Positions 1-7,826 of a stretch of DNA of 64,000 bases are shown one piece after another. Source of the DNA: Arcicella rigui (GTDB taxonomy: Bacteria; Bacteroidota; Bacteroidia; Cytophagales; Spirosomataceae). The DNA is taken from positions 62,001 to 126,000 of the forward strand of contig NZ_JAYFUM010000009.1 in the NCBI RefSeq assembly GCF_034929435.1, given 5' to 3'. A program made the position numbers and the translations under genes. Each line of letters begins with the position of its first letter. Within the stretch, counting starts at the first letter, position 1. The notes below the pieces were generated by a model. That model was given only the letters and a program-made list of their open reading frames with translations, did not search any database and was not told the origin of the DNA.

Positions 1-938
1 ATCCCAAACTTCGCTGAATATATATAATCGATTTTATCGTGAACATCTAACCAATTAATAATGCCAAATCTATCTAAAAAATTAAATTCATAAAAACCAT
101 ATGACATAGGAACCATTTCATAATTATCAAAATACATTGAAAAAAAGATTAAACACTGTCCCACATACTCAAAAGCTTGAGTTAGCATTACAAAGACAAT
201 TGCACCCCACTCATATTGTAAAAGAGTTGTTGCTACATCCACTTTTACGTTGTTTAATGAAAGATATACTTCCATCAAACGAGAGGTATCAGCTGTGTTT
301 CTTGCCAAGGTTAACAAAGAACCAAGTATGACGATTAATATAAAAAATAAAATGAATTTAATCAAAAATGAAACCATTCTTTTGAATATTACTACTCTAT
401 TGTTAAGTAAATATATAGCAAGAAAAAAAAGTCCAAATACAATAAAGTGAACTCTTCCCCCTGTAATGAAAATAAAGCTAAAACTTATAAACGCTGCTAC
501 TGTATTTGCTATAACTCTATGTGCCCTAACCTTACTAAAACTAAGAATAATGTAAGGTACAAATATTAAAGGCGAGGCTAAAAAATTAATAGTATATAGT
601 CCTCCTCCGCCAGATCTATTCTCCAAATGGTATTCTCTAATTTCACTCCAATCTTTACCTAAATTTGATTGATTTTCAAGAAGCAAAGGAATACAAGTTA
701 CCGCTCCCAAAAAATATAAAAATATAATTAAATTATATTTAGCCTTGTGAGGATGATTCAAAACATCTAACTTAAATTTAAGTTTAGTTGTTAAAAATTT
801 ATAAACCATCATCATTGCAGTAATAAAATAACAAGATGACCAAAAGCTAATCTCAATTTTATATAAAAAAGATGCTAAACCTACAATACATAGTACTATA
901 AGCCACATATTTAATATAAAATTTCTTTCAAAAATCAT
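1..938 (-). CDS. Wzy-like polysaccharide repeat-unit polymerase (partial, 3' end outside window)
   Basis: The reverse strand is open from an ATG at 938 to the window edge, giving about 312 residues with no stop. The protein is very hydrophobic, with many predicted membrane segments separated by short charged loops, and a TGGRVHF motif begins a membrane segment near residue 160. This resembles the SGGR-type motif of O-antigen/oligosaccharide repeat-unit polymerases. It would join lipid-linked repeat units on the periplasmic face of the inner membrane. It lies 66 bp downstream of the DUF115-like gene, and the operon already supplies Wzx-, Wzc-, Wza- and Wzi-like proteins, so a Wzy is expected here. 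Family assignment rests on topology and context because Wzy proteins are poorly conserved; an EpsG-like or other membrane protein is possible. Confidence 0.72.
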   Translation of the reverse strand, partial: MIFERNFILNMWLIVLCIVGLASFLYKIEISFWSSCYFITAMMMVYKFLTTKLKFKLDVLNHPHKAKYNLIIFLYFLGAVTCIPLLLENQSNLGKDWSEIREYHLENRSGGGGLYTINFLASPLIFVPYIILSFSKVRAHRVIANTVAAFISFSFIFITGGRVHFIVFGLFFLAIYLLNNRVVIFKRMVSFLIKFILFFILIVILGSLLTLARNTADTSRLMEVYLSLNNVKVDVATTLLQYEWGAIVFVMLTQAFEYVGQCLIFFSMYFDNYEMVPMSYGFYEFNFLDRFGIINWLDVHDKIDYIYSAKFG

Positions 939-1004
939 GTTAGAAGTTGTTTAATTTTCAATATATATGGTATGAATGATTTAAATCATAATTAAAAAAA
1001 GAAA

Positions 1005-1814
1005 TTATTTTTTCAAAAAGTCTTCTATCTTAATTCTTTCAAAAATCTCTAATGCTCCACCATCAGTAGCATTGAATATTTTTCTTCCATGTGCCAAATA
1101 TTTTTGATTAGCAATATTATAACTATATTCACTTGTAGAAATTTCAGGCAATTGCCATTGCATTCCATTTGAGAAGTACCTTGGGTCAAAATGAGAATCA
1201 TCTTTTTCTTTACTTACTGCTAATTGACCAGGAGCTCCTTTCGCACTAAAGTAATGGTCGCAACCAACTAAAGCTACATTTTGAAAACCTAGATGAAAAG
1301 CTAATTGCATAGCTACAAAAGTTACAGTTCCACCCTCCCAAATACTCATACTTACATCTTCAGAAAACTTTTGCTGATAACTACCATGTAAAAAACTAAC
1401 GTTTTCTCTTGAAGTAACTATTTTAGATGAATTTGATGATATAAATAATGGTATCTCTGTGCTATTGTAAAAATCAAGATTTTGTTCCACAACCAAACCA
1501 TTAACTGCAGCAATCATTGTGGGTCTAAAGGAAGTTCTATCGAATAACAGGTTTACTTTATTTAAACCTATTGTAGGAATATTTTTGAGTAAATCAAAAT
1601 CTACTTTATTTAACGATGGGCCATTACACAAAATAACAACTTTCTGACCTTTAAATTTATTTTTAGAGTCTTTTAACTTCTTTCTTGACCTCCATGATTC
1701 AGGATTTAAATCCCATAATAATCGTTCATAAACTAATTTCCCTGCATGTTTGTATGGGTTCAGTACTGGATTAACCTTTAATATAGGGTCAATATCAATC
1801 ATTTCATTTTTCAT
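1005..1814 (-). CDS. DUF115/MptE-like protein with GT42 sialyltransferase-like residue pattern
   Basis: 269 residues. After about 55 N-terminal residues comes a Rossmann-like start VVILCNGPSL (59-68), the hallmark of DUF115/MptE-like proteins and of GT42 sialyltransferases such as Campylobacter Cst-II. Asn64, Asn85, Asn105, Tyr188 (in GCDHYF) and His208 (in DDSHFD) fall where Cst-II has Asn9, Asn31, Asn51, Tyr156 and His188, according to an alignment by eye. A pterin kinase role is unlikely in a capsule operon; transfer of a CMP-activated sugar is more plausible given the NeuA-like gene upstream. The start overlaps the flippase stop in an ATGA junction, so the two are probably translationally coupled. 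The exact donor is unknown. Confidence 0.7.
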   Translation of the reverse strand: MKNEMIDIDPILKVNPVLNPYKHAGKLVYERLLWDLNPESWRSRKKLKDSKNKFKGQKVVILCNGPSLNKVDFDLLKNIPTIGLNKVNLLFDRTSFRPTMIAAVNGLVVEQNLDFYNSTEIPLFISSNSSKIVTSRENVSFLHGSYQQKFSEDVSMSIWEGGTVTFVAMQLAFHLGFQNVALVGCDHYFSAKGAPGQLAVSKEKDDSHFDPRYFSNGMQWQLPEISTSEYSYNIANQKYLAHGRKIFNATDGGALEIFERIKIEDFLKK

Positions 1815-3214
1815 AATAACTCAAGAGCTAAAAAATTGATTACTAATATAATTATGCAAGGTATAATACCTTTGATTTCAAACTTTAATGGGTTAACATT
1901 CAACAATTGGTATGACTTGTATGGAGCATACCAGGAATAACAGAGTAAATAACCTATTATCATACCTATGGGGAATGACATAACTCCAACATATTTAAAC
2001 AATAATACTGATGATATTATCATTAGAACACCAGTTATGCCATTGAGATAATGCCATATTATTTTATTTGTTGTACTATAAACTTGAAGATGCATTGCTC
2101 CATATCTTTCTATGAGAAAAGCTATTCCAAGTAAAGACCATAAACCTTTAGAAGGAAAATCTACATGAGAATGAATTATTTTAAAGATAATATCACTGAA
2201 ATAAGAAAATAAAAGCACAAAAAAAGTAAAAAAGTAATATACTAAATTCATATTTTTTATACTGACTTTAGCAAGTTCTTTCATTTCCCCTTTGCTATAT
2301 AATGATGAGAATAGAGGAATTCTACTATAAAATGGTGCTTGTGAAAAATTTCTAATATTTTGTATGAGGTTTAGACCAACTAAATAAGAACCTAATAACT
2401 GTGGAGAAGCAATTTGCCCATATATAAATGCTGAAGACTGTACAACTCCCTGGGATAATAATATACCAAAACCACTTTTAAGAGCACTTGGGACAACCAT
2501 CTTTAAAATCTCATCATTTCTAGAAAACTTAAAACTTTTCAGGTTTATATCTGGAAACTTATTTTTTACTAACAAAGAATTTCGTACAACAGCGATGATT
2601 AACCAAAATTGATTGATCAATATAACATTGAAAATACTGCTCTGAAAAGCATATATATATATTACAATAGAACTGGTACTTATTAAATTAAATAGAGTAT
2701 CCCATCTTCTAACTAACGGTATAAGATTTACTCCCTGCAGAAGATTTAAATAAATATTTCCCCATAGTAAATATGGAAAAGTAACGACAAAACACACCCA
2801 AACTACTAAAGCATTAAAGTAATCAGTTGTTTTATTTATAATATCAATAAGTAACCAAGTTCCAAAAGTGCTTAAAATAACTAAAGAAATGATAGACAAA
2901 ATCTTGTAAATCCCTCTCATTATTCCATTTATTCTTTTTAAATAATCTTGAGTACTATCTTTTTCTTCATCATTGCCAGCAATATTTTTAAATGATCCAT
3001 AAGCAATAATTCTCACAAAAGCAGAACCAAACCCAGAATCAAGTAAAACAAGCAGAGATAGGATGATCGATGTAAAATACCAATAATTAACATCTCCTGC
3101 TTTAAAACGATTAAGTACTAATGGTGTTATTAAAATTATATTTGCTGATTTGGATAAAAAACTTGCCCAAGTGGTAAATGTCGGAGAATTCCAAATTTTT
3201 TCAAATATTATCAT
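1811..3214 (-). CDS. Wzx-like polysaccharide flippase
   Basis: About 467 residues of a multi-pass inner-membrane protein with roughly a dozen predicted membrane helices and small charged loops, the normal size and topology for oligosaccharide flippases of the MATE/MOP superfamily. It would move undecaprenyl-linked repeat units to the periplasm for the polymerase. I chose the ATG at 3214; the longer reading frame would need a TTG at 3226. Its stop overlaps the start of the DUF115-like gene by 4 bp, and it lies 27 bp after the secreted TIM-barrel gene. Substrate specificity cannot be read from the sequence. Confidence 0.82.
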   Translation of the reverse strand: MIIFEKIWNSPTFTTWASFLSKSANIILITPLVLNRFKAGDVNYWYFTSIILSLLVLLDSGFGSAFVRIIAYGSFKNIAGNDEEKDSTQDYLKRINGIMRGIYKILSIISLVILSTFGTWLLIDIINKTTDYFNALVVWVCFVVTFPYLLWGNIYLNLLQGVNLIPLVRRWDTLFNLISTSSIVIYIYAFQSSIFNVILINQFWLIIAVVRNSLLVKNKFPDINLKSFKFSRNDEILKMVVPSALKSGFGILLSQGVVQSSAFIYGQIASPQLLGSYLVGLNLIQNIRNFSQAPFYSRIPLFSSLYSKGEMKELAKVSIKNMNLVYYFFTFFVLLFSYFSDIIFKIIHSHVDFPSKGLWSLLGIAFLIERYGAMHLQVYSTTNKIIWHYLNGITGVLMIISSVLLFKYVGVMSFPIGMIIGYLLCYSWYAPYKSYQLLNVNPLKFEIKGIIPCIIILVINFLALELL

Positions 3215-3241
3215 GTTATTTATCAAAACAGGTTATTTTCA

Positions 3242-4393
3242 TTAGTCTGCTTTATTTCTTAATATATATTTTTTATTTGATATTTTTTTGAATTGCAAAG
3301 TAAGTAAACTGTTATCCTTATTTTTAATTATTTTATAACCTTTGAACAAAGAATAGTTTTTATATAAAGCGGCTAAAATATCAACATCTAAATAATATCT
3401 CAGTGGTTTATTATCTTTACCTGTTCCTATAAAGACATCCCAAGGTGCAATCGCTGTAATAGAGTATTTCTTACATAATAAAAGAAATTGTAGATTTAAA
3501 CCAATATCATTTGAAACTAAAGTAAAAGATTGAGATTTTTTTAACTCATTATTTATTTTTACAATTCTCTGAAAGTAGCTATCGGTTAGTGAATCTGTAA
3601 CTATTTCACAAATTCCTCCATCAAATATACTATATATTGAATCCCACTTTCCTCGATAATTATTAGTCAGTAAATCAACTTTTTGAGAATAAGTTTTAAT
3701 TGAGTATTTCCAATTGTTTAAAAAATTAATAACTGATTTTCTCTGAAAATCGCAAAACTCCTGCCTATATAATATTGTATTGTCTCTATATTTAAACTTC
3801 ATTATGCCTTGGGATTTCAAATACTCCTTGTAATTAAATTTATCATTGATTTCAGTGTGTCCTAAGTCTATTAAATAGCGAGTAAACTTATTCACACAAT
3901 ACTCACAAAAACATCCCCCAGATTCAACTGATTGCTCATTAAATCTTGAGTCATCAACTAATATAGCATAAGCACCTAAATCAACTAACTCTTTAGATTT
4001 TCTAATGAATAAATCATTAAAAAAAGGAGAATTTACACAACCCCAATTTGGATTTTTTTGATTCCAAACTTTCATCCATGGTGCAATATATTTTTCCCCA
4101 TTTAATCCTATAATCCTTCCTTTTGCAGTGTATTCTCCAGAATCTGGAATCTGAGGATTTATAGCTAAACTAAACTTTATATTTCTTTCTTTTAAAAGCT
4201 TAATTTTGCTACTTTCTGAACAGTACAACCAATCAATTTGAGTCACGTTAAGTTTTTCAATAATATCTAACGTACTTAAAGGATCATTTTTACTTAAAGG
4301 ATGAAAGAATCTTGAAGAAACACTAATTCCTACTTTCTGAGCAAAAGAGTGATGTAAAATAACGAAACAGACTGTAAAAATTAAATGCTTCAT
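3242..4393 (-). CDS. Secreted putative glycoside hydrolase-like (TIM-barrel) protein
   Basis: 383 residues from the ATG at 4393, which places a clear signal peptide (MKHLIFTVCFVILHHSFA-Q) at the N-terminus; the longer frame begins with GTG at 4420 and would bury it. The mature part has alternating strand/helix segments, a VDDSRFNE segment near residue 150 and a CFCEYC cysteine cluster near residue 160, a pattern seen in uncharacterised putative glycosyl hydrolases with amylase-like barrels. Its position between biosynthetic genes and the flippase suggests trimming, modification or turnover of the polymer in the periplasm or at the surface. No family can be named securely and catalytic residues are not assigned. 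Confidence 0.6.
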   Translation of the reverse strand: MKHLIFTVCFVILHHSFAQKVGISVSSRFFHPLSKNDPLSTLDIIEKLNVTQIDWLYCSESSKIKLLKERNIKFSLAINPQIPDSGEYTAKGRIIGLNGEKYIAPWMKVWNQKNPNWGCVNSPFFNDLFIRKSKELVDLGAYAILVDDSRFNEQSVESGGCFCEYCVNKFTRYLIDLGHTEINDKFNYKEYLKSQGIMKFKYRDNTILYRQEFCDFQRKSVINFLNNWKYSIKTYSQKVDLLTNNYRGKWDSIYSIFDGGICEIVTDSLTDSYFQRIVKINNELKKSQSFTLVSNDIGLNLQFLLLCKKYSITAIAPWDVFIGTGKDNKPLRYYLDVDILAALYKNYSLFKGYKIIKNKDNSLLTLQFKKISNKKYILRNKAD

Positions 4394-4428
4394 TTTGGAA
4401 TCAAGTTTGAGTGTATCCACATTTTAAA

Positions 4429-5163
4429 CTACAAATCCTTCAAAACCGAACTAATTCCTCCATCTAAAGAAAGGTTAGCACCATGTATAAAGCCAGAATT
4501 TTCTGAAGCTAAAAATAAAACTAACTTAGCTACATCATTGGGATAACCTATTCTTTGTACAGGATGAAGCATTCTTAATTGATTTAAGGCTTCTTCATTC
4601 CCATCAAAACCTGCTAATAGCATATCGGTTTGAATCGCTGCTGGGCTAATAGCATTAATTCTTACCCTTCCTTCTAAATCAACAGCTAATGCTTTGGTTA
4701 AACCTATTAATGCACTTTTAGAGGTAGCATAACTAATAAAACGAGGCTTGGTCAACTGCTGATGAATACTTCCAATATTGATGATACAACCTTGTGCTTG
4801 TTCTAATCTTGATAAAAACAATTGACTTAATAATAAAGGCCCTGTTAAATTTACGTTTAAGGTTTCTTGCCAATTTTCTAATTTTAAATCATCTAACTTA
4901 TCCAACAGTTGAACAGCTGCGTTGTTAACAAGCACATCTAAGGATAAGATATGGTCGTTAAAATATAGTACAAATTCATTACGATATTGCTCGTCTGAAC
5001 AATATTTGTGCAGGTCAAAAACAATAAGCTTGTCAACAAAGTCAGCTTGTTCTTCTCTAATATCTAAACCATACACAAAATAGCCGTTCTCTTTGAACAT
5101 TTTAGCAATTGAACTACCTATTCCCCCCAAAACACCCGTTATTAATATGCTTTTTTGTTTCAT
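4429..5163 (-). CDS. Short-chain dehydrogenase/reductase (SDR)
   Basis: 244 residues, typical for a classical SDR. The N-terminal cofactor motif TGVLGGIG is at 9-16, the NNAA motif at 80-83, and the catalytic set is Asn104, Ser132, Tyr145 and Lys149 (YATSK). The Asp at the end of the second strand (GLDIREE) favours NAD(H) over NADP(H). The C-terminus ends in the usual LDGG segment. It lies 8 bp from the 2-hydroxyacid dehydrogenase and just before the secreted TIM-barrel gene. In this operon it probably carries out a redox step on a sugar or sugar acid that is then activated by the NeuA-like enzyme; the substrate is not evident. Confidence 0.9.
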   Translation of the reverse strand: MKQKSILITGVLGGIGSSIAKMFKENGYFVYGLDIREEQADFVDKLIVFDLHKYCSDEQYRNEFVLYFNDHILSLDVLVNNAAVQLLDKLDDLKLENWQETLNVNLTGPLLLSQLFLSRLEQAQGCIINIGSIHQQLTKPRFISYATSKSALIGLTKALAVDLEGRVRINAISPAAIQTDMLLAGFDGNEEALNQLRMLHPVQRIGYPNDVAKLVLFLASENSGFIHGANLSLDGGISSVLKDL

Positions 5164-5171
5164 AATAGCTT

Positions 5172-6104
5172 TTAAACCTCTAAGAATTCAAATAAATAAC
5201 TAATTGCTTGGTGACTGGCTCTGCGTACCCCTTCGATTGTATTAGAACCGTTATGCGTTCCAAATATACATTTATCAAAAGCTCTTAGCGGTGAATCAAT
5301 TGGAAGTGGTTCTGTTTCAAAAACATCTAATGCTGCAGCTTCAACTTTTCCAGACTGCAAAGCCACTAATAAATCTGCTTCATTCACAATTCCCCCTCTT
5401 GAAACATTTACAATATATACGCCATCTTTCATCTTGTTGATTGTATCGGCATTAATCATATTACGGGTGGCGGGTGTTAAAGCACAGGTAGCTATTACAA
5501 AGTCAGCTTCTTCTATTTTCTCTGGATAATTTAAGAATTGATAGTTCACCAAGTCAGATTCATCCTTTTTGGCAAAGGGATCATAAACATTGATTTTCAT
5601 ATCAAAGCCTTTTAGAAAACGAGCTGTTGCTTTACCAATATCCCCAAATCCAATTAAACCAACTACTAAACCAGATAATGATCTTCCTGCTGGTTTTACC
5701 CAGTTTCCTTTTCTAACCTCTCTATCAATCAAATAAGTTTGTCTTGCCAAACCTAACACATAAGCAGCCGCAACAGTAGCTACTTCTGCTCCAAACATAT
5801 TAGGCGTATTAATAATTGGAATACCCAATTTTTTACAAGCTGCAAAATCAACGTTATCAACTCCTACTCCCCACTTTACCGCTGCTTTTAATTTACCTTT
5901 TTTCCCAGCAGTAAATACTCTTTCAGTTGCTGGATCATCTCCAATAATCCAACCTTCAACTGTTGGCAAAATTTCTTCTAATTCTTCTTCTGAAAGTGTT
6001 TGAACAATATTAGGTGTTATTAATTCTATATTTTTAGCTTCAAAAAACGAACGAAATTCGTCAATTCGTTTTAACATTGGAGGGCAACTTACTAATACTT
6101 TCAT
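5172..6104 (-). CDS. D-isomer-specific 2-hydroxyacid dehydrogenase (SerA-like)
   Basis: 310 residues when started at the ATG at 6104, 1 bp after the cytidylyltransferase stop; the longer frame would need a TTG start and overlap that gene by 41 bp. The NAD-binding motif GLIGFGDIG is present, followed by NVSRGG (catalytic Arg), FETEPL (catalytic Glu) and GTHNGSN (catalytic His), so the active site looks complete. Family members interconvert 2-keto and 2-hydroxy acids, phosphoglycerate dehydrogenase being the best known. No regulatory ACT domain is present. Placement between a NeuA-like enzyme and an SDR argues for a role in making a polysaccharide precursor rather than serine, but the substrate is inferred only from context. 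Confidence 0.88.
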   Translation of the reverse strand: MKVLVSCPPMLKRIDEFRSFFEAKNIELITPNIVQTLSEEELEEILPTVEGWIIGDDPATERVFTAGKKGKLKAAVKWGVGVDNVDFAACKKLGIPIINTPNMFGAEVATVAAAYVLGLARQTYLIDREVRKGNWVKPAGRSLSGLVVGLIGFGDIGKATARFLKGFDMKINVYDPFAKKDESDLVNYQFLNYPEKIEEADFVIATCALTPATRNMINADTINKMKDGVYIVNVSRGGIVNEADLLVALQSGKVEAAALDVFETEPLPIDSPLRAFDKCIFGTHNGSNTIEGVRRASHQAISYLFEFLEV

Positions 6105-6105
6105 T

Positions 6106-6783
6106 TTATTTTCCTGGATAAAGTTCTTTAAATAAAAATTCTGCAACTTTGAAATTTAACTCAACGTCTATGTCTTGTGCTTCAACCTCTTCAATCTCAT
6201 ACATAAAAGGTCTATCACCTATTCTGTTAAATTTCTTAATTAAAGTTTCTTTAGTAAATAAATACATGCATGAGTTCTCCATGTAAGTAGGAGGTAAATC
6301 TTGTGTTCTCAACAAGATTGCTGGGTTATGATTGATAGCTCTTGCTAACGGATCCCATAAACGCTGTTGAAGACGAGTTACAGAAAACATACTATCGTAA
6401 ATAGGATAAGATTTCATAAACTCATCAATCCCTTTTGCAATAGTTTCAGGAGAAAGTAGAGGGTTTGTGCTATGTGTTTGAAGATAGAATTCAGATTCAA
6501 TTGAATTACAAGTATTTAATAGTACATTATTCATAGGAATTGCCCCATCACGTAAATGTTCTGGTCTTTCTAAGACTAATACCTCCGGAAATAAAGTAGC
6601 CGTTTGCTCGATAATCGTTGGACTATCAGTATCTATCACAACCTTATCAATCTTATCACATGCCAAAAGGCTTTCAATAATGCGATGAAATAGAGGCTTT
6701 CCTGCAAAATCACGGTAGTTTTTCCCTTTTACACGCTCACTGGAATGACGCATAGGAACAATGGCAACAACTTTGTATTTCAT
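6106..6783 (-). CDS. Acylneuraminate cytidylyltransferase family protein (NeuA-like)
   Basis: 225 residues, the usual length for CMP-sugar synthetases. The N-terminal nucleotide-binding signature VPMRHSSERVKGKN (9-22) matches the IPARxxSKRxxxKN pattern of CMP-sialic acid and CMP-KDO synthetases, followed by KVVIDTDS and, near residue 130, the SVTRLQ segment. It should couple CTP to a 2-keto sugar acid or related acid in the cytoplasm. The genes downstream encode a 2-hydroxyacid dehydrogenase and an SDR. No NeuB-type synthase or NeuC epimerase lies within the window, so the activated acid may be made elsewhere or may not be a standard nonulosonic acid. Confidence 0.87.
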   Translation of the reverse strand: MKYKVVAIVPMRHSSERVKGKNYRDFAGKPLFHRIIESLLACDKIDKVVIDTDSPTIIEQTATLFPEVLVLERPEHLRDGAIPMNNVLLNTCNSIESEFYLQTHSTNPLLSPETIAKGIDEFMKSYPIYDSMFSVTRLQQRLWDPLARAINHNPAILLRTQDLPPTYMENSCMYLFTKETLIKKFNRIGDRPFMYEIEEVEAQDIDVELNFKVAEFLFKELYPGK

Positions 6784-6834
6784 ATATAATTTAAAAATTA
6801 TGTTTGCGTATTAATAACAATATTATCAGACTTA

Positions 6835-7773
6835 TTATTCAGTGTATTGAACTTTAGGAGCTGTAATCTCCGTTGGTCTTTGTTTTTTTAGAAAATTAGT
6901 AGGATAATAAAATTTGGTTCTAAGTGAATTATCAACATTTCCTGAGTGATTATATCCTCTTAAAGTACCTAAAAATTGTAATATCCTAAAAACAGGAATA
7001 TCAAAAATATTTTTAAAAAAAACACCATCTACAATAGAGAAATAATAATCACTGATAATATTAGTAATGGATAAATAAATAAAATCCCAAATTCCAAACT
7101 TAGCATAAGGCACTATCCTTTTAAAAGCGATAGCCTCACGATAATATCTATTATAAACCTTTTTGGGGGTTTCTTCGTGTATGTGAACAATAACCGCCTC
7201 TGATTCATAAACTAATTTGTACCCTTTTTTTAATATCTTTGATGCCCAGTCTAAATCCTCTAAACCTGTTAATGTTTCATCATAAGATTGCTCCAACCAT
7301 AAACTCTTTCTAATTGCAGTATTAGCATTATTAGAAAAGGGATGTAGTTGATTGTAATTTGAAAAAGCAGGAAACCATTTAGCCAATAAACGATGTTCAG
7401 AATATTTACTCTGTTCATAACCAATTTGTCTTCCATACACTAAAGCGACTTTGGAATCGCTAAAAGGTTCTAACATTTTATCAATCCAATGGGTATAAAC
7501 AGGATATACGTGTGCACTCGCAAATAATAAAATATCTCCTTTGGCAAATGCACAACCTTTATTCAAGGCAAATCCAAAAGAAAACTCTTCGGGTAAAATC
7601 GAAACAACTGAAGCCCCCATAGATTTAGCAATATCAACAGTATTATCCGTTGAACCAGAATCTACTAAGATTATTTCTAATTCATGATTAGTCAATTGAG
7701 ATTGAATACCATTGATTAATTTACCTATGTGTTTCTCCTCATTAAAAGCTCTAATAATGATGCTACATACCAT
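6835..7773 (-). CDS. Family 2 glycosyltransferase
   Basis: 312 residues beginning with a GT-A fold signature (CSIIIRAFNEEKHIGKLI), then VDSGSTDNT near residue 40 and an acceptor-site segment LTGLEDLDWASK near 170. No membrane domain except possibly weak hydrophobic stretches near the C-terminus (IWDFIYLSITNII). It would transfer a sugar from a nucleotide donor to the growing lipid-linked repeat unit on the cytoplasmic side of the membrane. It sits between Wzc (53 bp) and the NeuA-like gene (51 bp). It is the only conventional glycosyltransferase of the operon in view, so others probably lie beyond the left edge. Confidence 0.88.
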   Translation of the reverse strand: MVCSIIIRAFNEEKHIGKLINGIQSQLTNHELEIILVDSGSTDNTVDIAKSMGASVVSILPEEFSFGFALNKGCAFAKGDILLFASAHVYPVYTHWIDKMLEPFSDSKVALVYGRQIGYEQSKYSEHRLLAKWFPAFSNYNQLHPFSNNANTAIRKSLWLEQSYDETLTGLEDLDWASKILKKGYKLVYESEAVIVHIHEETPKKVYNRYYREAIAFKRIVPYAKFGIWDFIYLSITNIISDYYFSIVDGVFFKNIFDIPVFRILQFLGTLRGYNHSGNVDNSLRTKFYYPTNFLKKQRPTEITAPKVQYTE

Positions 7774-7826
7774 TTTATTACCTATTAAATGAATAAATAT
7801 GACAAATAAAATCTACTAAGTTTAGA

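Noticed and set aside
137..450. Small plus-strand frames at the left edge.
   Set aside because: They are antisense to the Wzy-like gene, whose minus-strand frame runs unbroken from 938 to the edge and encodes a membrane protein.
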